This document shows positions 7,947 to 15,795 of a stretch of DNA of 64,000 bases, piece after piece (the stretch's first letter is position 1; every line of letters starts with the position of its first letter). The translations under genes and the position numbers were made by a program. The notes beneath the pieces are model-generated. The model made no database searches. It had not been told where the DNA came from and worked only from the letters and a program-made list of their open reading frames with translations. Source of the stretch: Candidatus Electrothrix scaldis (GTDB taxonomy: Bacteria > Desulfobacterota > Desulfobulbia > Desulfobulbales > Desulfobulbaceae); contig CP138355.1 in the NCBI GenBank assembly GCA_033584155.1, positions 620,001-684,000 on the forward strand, in the 5' to 3' direction.

Positions 7947-9263
7947 ATGCAAACCCGACTCACCCAATTGGAACTGGCCCGTGCCGGAGAACTAACCGAA
8001 CAGATCAACATCGTTGCTCAAAACGAAGGCCTTGCCCCGGAGCTCATCAGGAGCCGGGTTGCCAGGGGCGAGATCGTTATCGCCAACCACCCTCTGCGCC
8101 CGCAGCAAAAGATCGTCGGCATAGGCACAGGCTTACGCACCAAGGTCAATGCCTCCATTGGTACTTCTTCTGATATCTGTGATATCAACATGGAGGTACG
8201 CAAGGCTATCATCGCGGAGCAGGAAGGCGCCGATACCCTGATGGAGCTTTCAGCAGACGGTGATTTTGATGCCATCCGCCGAGCCGTTCTTGCCGCCACC
8301 AACCTCCCCGTGGGAACCGTTCCCCTCTATCAGGCCTTTAAAGAGACCACAGCAAAATACGCCAATCCCGGCAAGCTCGATCCGGAGTACCTCTTTGACC
8401 TGATTGAGAAGCAACTGGCTGACGGCATCAGCTTTATGGCTATCCACTGTGGGATTAATCAATACACGGTGGAGCGCCTGCGCAAGCAGGGTTATCGCTA
8501 CGGCGGCCTGGTCTCCAAGGGGGGAACCTTCATGGTGGCCTGGATGGACATCAACAACAAAGAAAATCCCCTCTACGAGCAGTTTGATCGGGTTTGTGCC
8601 CTGATGAAGAAGTACGATGCCATTCTCTCGCTGGGCAATGGTATCCGGGCCGGAGCCATCCATGACAGCCATGATCGGGCCCAGATGGCGGAGATGATCA
8701 TCAACTGTGAGTTGGCTGAGCTAGGTAGGGAAATGGGCTGCCAGATGATGGTGGAAGGACCGGGGCATGTGCCCCTGGATGAAATCGCGGGTAATATCAT
8801 GCTGGAAAAACGGATGAGCGGCAATGCCCCCTATTATGTGCTCGGCCCCCTGCCTCTGGACAGCGGCGCAGGCTATGATCATATCACAGCCGCCATCGGC
8901 GCGGCCAACTCTTCCCGGCACGGTGTAGATCTGGTTTGCTATATCACACCGGCTGAACACCTTGCCCTGCCCGATGAAAACGACGTGCGCGAAGGGGTTC
9001 GGGCCACCCGCCTTGCCGTTCGGATCGGAGATATCGCCAAGTATCCGGATCGGCGGGATAACGAGAAGGCGGCCTCAATGGCCCGACGGGATATGCGCTG
9101 GCATGATCTGGAGCAGTACCTGCTCTTCCCGGAAATCGCCAAAGAACTGCGCCAACAGAGAATGCCTGATAAAAGCGATACCTGCACCATGTGCGGTGAT
9201 TTCTGCGCCATGAAAAAGGGGGCGGAAGTCTTTAAGGATGATATGACAGGAGACAAGGCATGA
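7947..9263 (+). CDS. bzaF: 5-hydroxybenzimidazole synthase (ThiC paralogue, BzaF type)
   Basis: Radical SAM enzyme of the ThiC superfamily, 438 residues. BzaF converts the purine intermediate AIR to 5-hydroxybenzimidazole, the lower ligand of factor III-type cobamides made by anaerobes. ThiC-like blocks are evident (GTGLRTKVNASIGTSSD, MVEGPGHVPLDEI, LGPLPLDSGAGYDHITAAIG). The C-terminal cluster motif reads CTMCGDFCAMK, that is C-x2-C-x3-C, one residue shorter than the C-x2-C-x4-C usual in ThiC. The protein is also shorter than typical proteobacterial ThiC. The upstream cobalamin riboswitch and absence of a TPP riboswitch favour BzaF over thiamine synthesis. The start has GAGG eight bases upstream. 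Confidence 0.88.
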   Translation: MQTRLTQLELARAGELTEQINIVAQNEGLAPELIRSRVARGEIVIANHPLRPQQKIVGIGTGLRTKVNASIGTSSDICDINMEVRKAIIAEQEGADTLMELSADGDFDAIRRAVLAATNLPVGTVPLYQAFKETTAKYANPGKLDPEYLFDLIEKQLADGISFMAIHCGINQYTVERLRKQGYRYGGLVSKGGTFMVAWMDINNKENPLYEQFDRVCALMKKYDAILSLGNGIRAGAIHDSHDRAQMAEMIINCELAELGREMGCQMMVEGPGHVPLDEIAGNIMLEKRMSGNAPYYVLGPLPLDSGAGYDHITAAIGAANSSRHGVDLVCYITPAEHLALPDENDVREGVRATRLAVRIGDIAKYPDRRDNEKAASMARRDMRWHDLEQYLLFPEIAKELRQQRMPDKSDTCTMCGDFCAMKKGAEVFKDDMTGDKA

Positions 9264-9412
9264 GAGCAGCCCGCTCCGTCGGCCTGATGAAAGAATCCAA
9301 GGAATCTCAAGAATAAAAGAAGCATTCTCCTTCGTTCTACAGTAACGTGGATACGTGGAAAATGTGTTGCAGGCTCTCTGGCCGAAAAAATTCAAGTTAC
9401 AGGAGAACCGTT

Positions 9413-10039
9413 ATGAAATTCAAATTCATGCTGGCAGGCTTAACCCTCGTATGTTCGAGCTTACTTGCTGTTGACGGAGCATCTGCTCAACAATGTCGAT
9501 CCCAATTAATAAACGGTTCCGGCGTAATAGTCGAGAGCTTCAGCGGATCGGAATGCAGAACAGTCCGCGAGCATTGCAACAGGAAATTACGGAGGTTACA
9601 GGCTCAACACCCTCGTTTTTATCGGAATGCATATTGTGATGTGACAGCAATCCGGCGTCACGTTTCCCCTCGACCGGTTCCTCATTACCAGCCGCAGCCC
9701 TATGTTGCTCCTCATTCCCAGCCGCAACCCTATGTTACTCCTTATTCCCGGCCGCAGCCCTATGTTACTCCTTATTCCCAGCCGCAACCGTATGTTGCTC
9801 CTCGTTCCCGGATTCCTTCGCATGTTTCCCCCGGCTCTCGCCGGAATTTTCAACCCGTACCGCAGTCCCGTGTGACCCGATCCTATGATCGCTGCCAGGC
9901 CCCAGGTATTGTTCGTTGCACCCAAGAGTGGTCTGACGGAAGAGTAGTCACAGAAGACCACCGCTGTGCTGGCTGTCGAGGGTACAGTAACCCGTCCGGC
10001 GATCCCTGTGGCTGGAGGTGTTCCTTCCCGCAGAAATAA
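9413..10039 (+). CDS. Secreted protein with Pro-Gln-Pro-Tyr-Val repeats
   Basis: Predicted exported protein of 208 residues. The start at 9413 has an AGGAG site and is followed by a clear signal peptide (MKFKFMLAGLTLVCSSLLAV, cleavage near GASAQQ). The middle (about residues 90-135) holds four 10-residue repeats of the type PQPYVTPYSR/Q, which are also 30-bp repeats in the DNA. The C-terminal third is cysteine-rich (RCQAPGIVRC, HRCAGCRGY, DPCGWRC), suggesting disulfides. I do not recognise the family. The in-frame upstream codons from 9347 are not needed and lack a ribosome site. Confidence 0.7.
   Translation: MKFKFMLAGLTLVCSSLLAVDGASAQQCRSQLINGSGVIVESFSGSECRTVREHCNRKLRRLQAQHPRFYRNAYCDVTAIRRHVSPRPVPHYQPQPYVAPHSQPQPYVTPYSRPQPYVTPYSQPQPYVAPRSRIPSHVSPGSRRNFQPVPQSRVTRSYDRCQAPGIVRCTQEWSDGRVVTEDHRCAGCRGYSNPSGDPCGWRCSFPQK
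9686..9805 (+). repeat. Four 30-bp tandem repeats inside the secreted protein gene
   Basis: Four units of about 30 bp encode the PQPYVxPxS decapeptides. The units are nearly identical, which suggests recent expansion and possible copy-number variation between strains. Confidence 0.75.
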
Positions 10040-10113
10040 CGTAACCTCCAAGCAGTTCCACAACCTCTTCTTATCCCAAGCTCTCACTAATTAACGAGAA
10101 GAAAAGATCTTCC

Positions 10114-10149
10114 ATGCCGCTTCCTTCTCCGGGATGCGGCATTGTTTTA
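10114..10149 (+). terminator. Probable terminator of the secreted protein gene
   Basis: A 7-bp stem (ATGCCGC 10114-10120, GCGGCAT 10136-10142) is followed by TGTTTTA. The T tract is interrupted, so it is a moderate candidate. Confidence 0.5.
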
Positions 10150-10218
10150 TGCAGCCCCCGCATTTGCATTGAGGAAAGCTGGTAAAGGCTATAAAAAGAG
10201 ATTTCCACTTGATAGACC

Positions 10219-10234
10219 ATAGTGAACTCACTAT
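10219..10234. promoter_or_regulatory. Inverted repeat upstream of dapF
   Basis: ATAGTGA-AC-TCACTAT is a near-perfect 16-bp palindrome about 70 bases before dapF. It has the size of a dimeric repressor operator. No regulator can be assigned. Confidence 0.4.
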
Positions 10235-10302
10235 AGTGGCTTTCTAAGGAACACTCTTTCATAGAGATAGACTCCCCTCACCGAAAAAAACGGACAACAA
10301 CA

Positions 10303-11157
10303 ATGCAGACACCTGACTTTCCTGTCCCCTTTGTGAAGATGAGCGGCACAGGCAATGATTTCATCATTATTGATCACCGTAAACCAGTACTTGCCCCTGA
10401 GGCGATGGCAGACTTTGCGGCCAAGGTTTGCCGGAGAAAATTTTCCGCTGGTGCAGATGGTTTGATCCTTATTGAGGATTCCTCTGAGGCAGACTTCCAA
10501 TGGCAGTTCTTCAACGCAGACGGCTCAGTTGCGGAGATGTGCGGTAACGGTGCCCGTTGTGCGGCCCGCTTTGCCTTTTTGCAGGGTATTGCCCCGGCAG
10601 AGATGCGCTTTGCCACCTTGGCTGGCATTATTGAGGCCTCTGTCTCTGAAAAGGATGTTGCCGTGAAGATGACCGATCCCGTGGACCTGAAAATGGACCA
10701 GCGCATCACTGTGGACGGGAAAGAATACACGGTTCACAGCATTGATACCGGTGTCCCCCATGCCGTGGTCTTTGTCGATGATATCGAGCAGACTGATGTC
10801 CGCACCTTAGGGAGTTTCATCCGCCATCATCAGGCCTTTATGCCTGCTGGTACCAATGTGAACTTTGCCCAGAGGCAAGGAGATGCCATCAAGGTCCGGA
10901 CTTATGAGCGGGGCGTGGAAGATGAGACCCTGGCCTGCGGAACAGGGGCAGCAGCCTCAGCCATCATTGCCGCACTCCTGGGTCAGGCCGCCTCTCCGGT
11001 CAACATCATTACCTCCGGTGGTGATCGTCTGACTATCCTGTTCGATATCAAAGAGGGCATGGAGAAAGGTGCTGAAGGAGCTGTCCAGAATGTCTTTCTC
11101 AAGGGACCGGCGTATACCATTTATTCTGGAACATTCGACGCTGAGGCCTTGCTGTAA
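10303..11157 (+). CDS. dapF: Diaminopimelate epimerase
   Basis: Cofactor-independent epimerase that turns LL- into meso-diaminopimelate, used for lysine and peptidoglycan. The 284-residue protein carries both catalytic cysteines: C80 in EMCGNGARC and C212 in TLACGTGA. Early MSGTGNDF and GVPHAVVFV are also family signatures. Length is normal (about 275-285). The ribosome site before 10303 is weak (only ACAACA is visible). It lies upstream of dapA, separated by two copies of a structured intergenic repeat. Confidence 0.95.
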   Translation: MQTPDFPVPFVKMSGTGNDFIIIDHRKPVLAPEAMADFAAKVCRRKFSAGADGLILIEDSSEADFQWQFFNADGSVAEMCGNGARCAARFAFLQGIAPAEMRFATLAGIIEASVSEKDVAVKMTDPVDLKMDQRITVDGKEYTVHSIDTGVPHAVVFVDDIEQTDVRTLGSFIRHHQAFMPAGTNVNFAQRQGDAIKVRTYERGVEDETLACGTGAAASAIIAALLGQAASPVNIITSGGDRLTILFDIKEGMEKGAEGAVQNVFLKGPAYTIYSGTFDAEALL

Positions 11158-11160
11158 ACG

Positions 11161-11240
11161 TCCATCCACCCCTCCAGGGCAGGACAACAACGTATGAACG
11201 TGAAGCGATTATTCGAGGAATCACCGACTCGTTTTATATA
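11161..11240 (+). repeat. Two-hairpin intergenic element, copy 1
   Basis: Begins ATCCACCCCTCCAGGGCAGG, then ACAACAACGTATGAACGTG and a GATTATTCGAGGAATC hairpin, ending in TTTTATATAAC. Its layout (C-rich/G-rich hairpin, ACAACA, ATGAA, second hairpin, TTTATATAA) recurs at 11241-11328, 30685-30784 and, inverted, 33979-34063. Confidence 0.6.
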
Positions 11241-11328
11241 ACATCCATCCCGTCCCTTAGGGCGGGAGAGCAAAACATGAAAGGTGTGGTTGGGCACCCT
11301 ATTGACTCGCCCACACTTTCATATAAAG
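11241..11328 (+). repeat. Two-hairpin intergenic element, copy 2 (tandem)
   Basis: Starts CATCCATCCCGTCCC and pairs with GGGCGGGA; AGCAAAACATGAAAG follows, then a second hairpin with GTGTGG/CCACAC arms and TTTCATATAAAG. It lies directly after copy 1 and just before the dapA ribosome site, so it forms part of the dapF-dapA spacer. Confidence 0.65.
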
Positions 11329-11347
11329 ATTACTAAGGAGAAGAGTG

Positions 11348-12241
11348 ATGACGATACAAGGAAAAAATATCCAAGGTGCTTTTACCGCCATTGTCACCCC
11401 AATGCGGGATGGCAAGGTTGATCAACAAAGTCTGACTGATTTGATTAATTTCCAGATCGACAACGGCATCCACGGCCTGGTGCCCTGCGGAACCACAGGC
11501 GAATCTGCAACCCTGGGCTTTGACGAGCATAAACGAGTCATTGATATCACTGTTAAGGTGGTTGACGGACGTGTACCGGTCATTGCCGGAACCGGTGCTA
11601 ACAGCACAGCTGAAGCTATTGAGTTAACCGAATCAGCTAAGGCCAGTGGTGCAGATGCAGTTCTCTCTGTAGCGCCTTATTATAATAAGCCGAGCCAGGA
11701 AGGTCTGTACCAGCATTTTAAAGCCATTATCGATGCTGTGGATATTCCTATGGTGCTCTATAATGTACCGAGTCGTACTGTCGTCAACATGACTCCAGCA
11801 ACAACAGCTCGTCTGGCCGAACTGCCCAACGTTATTGCTATTAAAGAGGCCTGCGGCTGCCTCAATCAGATCTCTGAGGTTATTCGCCTTTGCCCGAAAG
11901 ACTTTATTGTTCTGTCTGGTGATGACTTCACCTCCATGCCCACCGTGCTTATCGGCGGAAAGGGTGTTATCTCGGTGACCTCCAACGTTGATCCGGCAGG
12001 TATGGCCGCCATGATGGAGGCAGCCCTACAGGGTGATCTGGCCAAGGCCAATGAGATCCATTACAAGCTCTTTGCCCTGATGGGGACCATGTTTTGCTAT
12101 CCCAACCCGGCCCCGGCCAAGAAGGGACTGCACCTGATGGGTAAGATCGCCACCCCTGAGGTGCGCCTGCCCATGACGGAAATGAATGAGGCTTCCTTGA
12201 ATAAGCTGACCGCAGAGATGAAAGCCGTTGGCTTGATCTGA
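11348..12241 (+). CDS. dapA: 4-hydroxy-tetrahydrodipicolinate synthase
   Basis: Class I aldolase that condenses pyruvate with aspartate semialdehyde, the entry step of the diaminopimelate pathway. The 297-residue protein shows GTTGESATL near residue 48, the proton-relay Tyr138 in YNVPSRT and the Schiff-base Lys166 in AIKEACG. The ATG at 11348 is preferred over an overlapping GTG at 11345 because TAAGGAG sits at a better distance. A terminator follows at 12251. The preceding spacer holds two structured repeats, so dapA may be co-transcribed with dapF or have its own leader. Confidence 0.96.
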   Translation: MTIQGKNIQGAFTAIVTPMRDGKVDQQSLTDLINFQIDNGIHGLVPCGTTGESATLGFDEHKRVIDITVKVVDGRVPVIAGTGANSTAEAIELTESAKASGADAVLSVAPYYNKPSQEGLYQHFKAIIDAVDIPMVLYNVPSRTVVNMTPATTARLAELPNVIAIKEACGCLNQISEVIRLCPKDFIVLSGDDFTSMPTVLIGGKGVISVTSNVDPAGMAAMMEAALQGDLAKANEIHYKLFALMGTMFCYPNPAPAKKGLHLMGKIATPEVRLPMTEMNEASLNKLTAEMKAVGLI

Positions 12242-12250
12242 GTTGCGCAG

Positions 12251-12275
12251 GGGCGATCCTTGTGGTCGCCCTTTT
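12251..12275 (+). terminator. Terminator after dapA
   Basis: A GGGCGA/TCGCCC stem with a 9-nt loop is followed by TTTT, ten bases after the dapA stop codon. Confidence 0.7.
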
Positions 12276-12321
12276 ACCCTATTTACCTTTTGGGCAGATT
12301 ATTTCGTGGAGGATATACCGA

Positions 12322-12386
12322 GTGCTACTTGATCTCTTCTCAAAAAGACGGAAGCGAGAACGGGGAGAGTTTCCTGATGTATATCA
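12322..12386 (+). pseudogene. STM4504/CBY_0614-family gene, 5' fragment (split by IS1380)
   Basis: Starts at GTG 12322 with GGAGGA eight bases upstream and reads MLLDLFSKRRKRERGEFPDVY before being cut by the IS at codon 22. The phase is kept exactly: joining this to base 14066 across one copy of the 5-bp duplication gives ...PDVYQYEDIPNPLRVQ..., a continuous protein of 304 residues. The N-terminus (DLFSKR..RGE.PDVYQY) matches the STM4504/CBY_0614 family, whose biochemical role is not established. Confidence 0.85.
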
Positions 12387-14060
12387 CCTAAATCCTGCAA
12401 TTAGTTGAAAGGGTATCGTAAAAATAGTATAATCCTCAATATGTTAAAGGTAAAATTACTACAGAAGAGGGTCACTATTTTTATGAAGTCTAAACAGAAT
12501 AAACGATCTGCCCGAGTCTCGCCCAAAAAAATACAAATTAATAAAGGAGCAAAAGGGGTTACAGCACAGGCAGGCTTGATTCCTGCCGTAAAGTTCCTGC
12601 AAAAACATAATGTTGGCCAGCTTATCCAGGAAACTTTAGAACATCAACGCGGAGCCACCGCCACTTATGATGCAGTTGATATAATATTTCTCCCTTTGAT
12701 AGCTATTATCGGCGGAGCTCGTTCTATCAGCAATATTGCAACAGTCTGGGCAGATAGCGTACTTTGCCGGATAGCAGGATGGCGGTTAATCCCGGACGAA
12801 ACAACCTTTGGCCGCCTTTTTCGAACATTCAGCTATCGTCATATCAATAACCTGGAAGTTCTTAATCATCGGTTGCGTGCTCGCATGTGGCGTAAGGGAT
12901 TGCGATCCGGGAAAAGTAAAGTCGGTGCAGCCCACTGTCTGGTTGTTGATGTGGATTCCACAGAAAAGACGGTATACGGTTCTCAGCAAGGAGCGGCCAA
13001 AGGGTTTAATCCACATAAACGCGGTGCAAAATCGTATCATCCTCTGCTTGCATTTTGCGCTGAAAGCAAAGAGATATTGCAAGGGTGGCTTCGATGCGGC
13101 AATGCCTATACAAGTAATGGTATTGTCGAGTTTACCAAGCAACTTCTGGCACACCTTCCCAATGGAACCCGGATTTTGTTCAGGGGCGACAGCGGTTTTT
13201 TTGTTGGTGCCCTGCTTGATCTTTTGGATCAGTATGGTCATAGTTACCTGATCAAGGTTAAGCTCAAGGGGCTGGTCACCCTTCTGTCCAAACAATCCTG
13301 GGAGCCGGTCCCCGGGCAGGCCGGTTGGGAACAATGTATCTTTTTTCATAAATGTACGACCTGGTCTTCGACCCGACTCTTTGTTGCGGTCCGCAGAGAG
13401 AAACCGGCTGACCCGGCAAAACCAGCGACCCTGTTTGAGATGAAGGAGTTCGATTACTTCTGTTATGTGGTCAGTGAGATTGCTGATCCATGGCAGGTCC
13501 ACAAACGATACGGCCAACGAGCAACTTGTGAAACCTGGATTGAGGAAGCAAAAAACCAGACTGCGTTGGTACATATCAAGACAGAAGATTTCTGGGCAAA
13601 TAGTGTGTTGTTTCAAACTGCTATTCTGGCATACAACACGATACGATGGATGGCTTTATTGAGCGGTAATGCTGTATTACGTCGCTGGGAGCCAGGTACA
13701 ATTCGTACATTTCTCGTTCGGGTGGCTGGGAAGTATACTACTGGTGGACGGCAGCAAAAGCTATTTGTTCCCGAACGAATGCTGTATTCCACTCAGTGGG
13801 ATGACTGGGTGGCGGTGGGGCTGTACTGACCAGCACTACTACCTCTTTTTTTGAAATATTTTTTTCCATCAACAGGATTAGTGCGTCTTGTGGGGCAAAA
13901 TATTCTACTTGATCAGCCTTAAAGAGGCATCTGCTTATCTGGAAACAGCACTTTTCGGTGTTTTTTACTATCAACTGATAACTATTTTCAGAATTTTTGG
14001 TTTTCTACAACACCAAATGGTTAGTCATTTGAGCCAAAAAGATCAATTGCAGGATTTAGG
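12387..14060 (+). mobile_element. IS1380-family insertion sequence with TATCA target duplication
   Basis: A 1674-bp element bounded by 16-bp identical terminal inverted repeats (CCTAAATCCTGCAATT at 12387-12402 and its complement at 14045-14060). It is flanked by the direct repeat TATCA (12382-12386 and 14061-14065). It carries one intact transposase. The intact ends, intact transposase and perfect duplication suggest a recent insertion. Confidence 0.92.
12483..13829 (+). CDS. IS1380-family transposase
   Basis: DDE transposase of about 448 residues from the ATG at 12483; in-frame non-ATG starts upstream to 12405 also exist. Typical IS1380 blocks are present: LVVDVDST with the first Asp, YGSQQGAAKGFNPHKRG, YHPLLAF, FRGDSGFF with the second Asp, and RATCETWIEEAKNQ with the catalytic Glu. 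No frameshift or stop is seen, so the element may be active. It interrupts the STM4504/CBY_0614-family gene between dapA and the membrane protein gene at 14998. Confidence 0.92.
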   Translation: MKSKQNKRSARVSPKKIQINKGAKGVTAQAGLIPAVKFLQKHNVGQLIQETLEHQRGATATYDAVDIIFLPLIAIIGGARSISNIATVWADSVLCRIAGWRLIPDETTFGRLFRTFSYRHINNLEVLNHRLRARMWRKGLRSGKSKVGAAHCLVVDVDSTEKTVYGSQQGAAKGFNPHKRGAKSYHPLLAFCAESKEILQGWLRCGNAYTSNGIVEFTKQLLAHLPNGTRILFRGDSGFFVGALLDLLDQYGHSYLIKVKLKGLVTLLSKQSWEPVPGQAGWEQCIFFHKCTTWSSTRLFVAVRREKPADPAKPATLFEMKEFDYFCYVVSEIADPWQVHKRYGQRATCETWIEEAKNQTALVHIKTEDFWANSVLFQTAILAYNTIRWMALLSGNAVLRRWEPGTIRTFLVRVAGKYTTGGRQQKLFVPERMLYSTQWDDWVAVGLY

Positions 14061-14915
14061 TATCAGTATGAGGACATACCAAATCCCTTGAGGGTACAGG
14101 TTGTGCATATGCTGAAAGAAGCCTTTATGATAGAAGGGAAATATTTCTCATCTGAAGCAGATGAGACAATAAAGGAGATCAACAAAGTGCTCTGTCGCGA
14201 ATACGGGGTATTCAGACTTTCCGATGAATACGATAAAGCATTTAGTGAGTTAGCTGATTTTCTGCTCCAGACAAAAGATTATGAGCAAGCCCTTGATGTT
14301 ATAGAACTGACGTTTCGAATTATTGACAAGTCAATCCGCAAGAACCTGTATCATTACAATCAACGCCTGAATGTTGATGCACTTATAAATGAACTGAATC
14401 AGAGATTCAGGGAAGCTGGCGTTGGTTATCAATACGAATCTGGTGAATTAATACGAGTTGATTCTCAATTTATACACTCGGAAGCCGTCAAGCCTGTTCT
14501 GAGCTTACTGAAAGCACAGCGTTACCACTCCGTAAATCAAGAGTTCCTTCAAGCGCATGAGCATTATCGGCACGGACGTTATGAGGAATCAACTACCGAA
14601 TGCCTGAAGGCGTTTGAAAGCCTGCTTAAGACTATTTGTTCCGGTCGGAATTGGGCTTATGACCAGAAAGATACGGCTAAGAAACTCATTGCCATAGTTT
14701 TAAATAATGGGCTGATTCCTTCCTTTATGCAGAATCAACTCAATGTCATGCAAAACCTCCTAGAATCTGGAGTACCTACGGTAAGGAATAAACTTGCAGG
14801 GCATGGACAAGGCCCTACACCGAGACAAATGCCGGATTATATAGCTTCCTATGTCTTGCATCTCACAGCAACAACCATTTTACTTTTTGCCCAGGCTGAT
14901 GCTGCACATCCATAA
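14061..14915 (+). pseudogene. STM4504/CBY_0614-family gene, 3' fragment
   Basis: The remaining 284 codons of the split gene, open from the insertion site to the stop at 14915. Visible landmarks are LRVQVVHMLKEAF, REYGVFRL, a helical middle region (YHSVNQEFLQAHEHYRHGRY) and a C-terminal KLAGHGQGPTPR block followed by a hydrophobic helix. The fragment could still be translated from TTG 14088 or ATG 14109, but it would lack the conserved N-terminus. The absence of further mutations agrees with a recent disruption. Confidence 0.8.
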
Positions 14916-14997
14916 GGGCAAGCAATTATCTTTCAAAATCATTTCTGTTTGTTATTTACAATGAATTAAATGGTAATTGCATGCCATCAGCGAATAA

Positions 14998-15396
14998 ATG
15001 AACCTCCTTCTTTCCTTTACAATAGGCGTCCTCACCGGATTGTTATTAACAGGAAGAAACGATAGCTTCATAGGTTCTCTGAGAAAGTGGATCAACGAAA
15101 CAAGCAAGGATAGTAGGAAAAAACGAGAGGAAATTGAGGATACTATTGAAAAGAACCTGCCGGACTTTCACACCTGGGTGAAACAGGGCGCAGAGAGAAG
15201 AAGAATACTCAAGAGAAAAATCCTCTTTTCCCTACTGTTCGTGCTCGCAGCAGTCCTCCTTATCCAGTACATCCGGGCCTGCTCCCATGAAAATGGGCAG
15301 TCACCGAAAACTTTTCAGTCTAACAAAACCCAAGAGTCAGCCTCAGCAACAGAAACAACAGCACCCGAATCAACAGAGGAAACAACTGAGCAGTAA
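14998..15396 (+). CDS. Small membrane protein of unknown function
   Basis: A 132-residue protein with an N-terminal hydrophobic segment (residues 1-19, LLLSFTIGVLTGLLLTG), a charged stretch of about 50 residues (KKREEIEDTIEKN), a second membrane segment (about 73-92) and a Thr/Glu/Ser-rich tail. It is predicted to span the inner membrane twice with a charged loop. I do not recognise the family. The ribosome site is weak. It follows the IS-split gene on the same strand and may have belonged to its operon. Confidence 0.6.
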   Translation: MNLLLSFTIGVLTGLLLTGRNDSFIGSLRKWINETSKDSRKKREEIEDTIEKNLPDFHTWVKQGAERRRILKRKILFSLLFVLAAVLLIQYIRACSHENGQSPKTFQSNKTQESASATETTAPESTEETTEQ

Positions 15397-15420
15397 CAGG
15401 ACGCTCTCTATTAAAAAGAG

Positions 15421-15735
15421 GCTGCCTCCCTTTGTTCACAGATGACGTCCTCTTTAAATAACAAGGCCTCCTCTTTTTCAGAGGATCATTCCTTTTAAAA
15501 AAAGCAGGAGCCCTTTCCTTACAAACAACGCCCCTTTTTTAAAACAAAGGTCTCCTCTTAAAGAAAGTACGAAGCCTCTCCTTAACCGAAGAGCTACTTT
15601 CTCTAAGAGCAGCTTTCCTGTTTTAAAATGGAGCAGTCCTTTTTTAAGATGAAGCGCTCCTGTCAAAGAAAGCACGAGACCTTTTTTTAAAAGAAGCTCT
15701 CCTTTCTTTGCTAGCACTCCACCTTTTTGAGAAAG
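15421..15735. repeat. Array of fifteen 21-nt imperfect repeats (class A)
   Basis: Fifteen units of exactly 21 bases run without an indel. The rough consensus is a purine-rich start, then TCCTTTTTAAA, then AG. Read on the minus strand they give heptads such as KKGELLL, KKGLVLS and KTGKLLL, because 21 is a multiple of three. No ribosome site or known domain supports a protein. The units are diverged, so the array is old. It lies directly before the Uma2 gene. Confidence 0.75.
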
Positions 15736-15795
15736 AAGATACCCTCAGCAACAAACAGGAGCATCGAACAAAGTGTTCCTTCAAGGAAAGACAGT

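Noticed and set aside
9260-9319. 18-codon ORF overlapping the bzaF stop (ATGA)
   Set aside because: Too short and unlike any known leader or subunit; the overlap could be chance.
12786-13616. 276-codon minus-strand frame inside the IS1380 element
   Set aside because: Antisense shadow of the transposase, no domain recognised.
15421-15735. CRISPR array
   Set aside because: Units are contiguous 21-mers with no unique spacers, and no cas gene is present.
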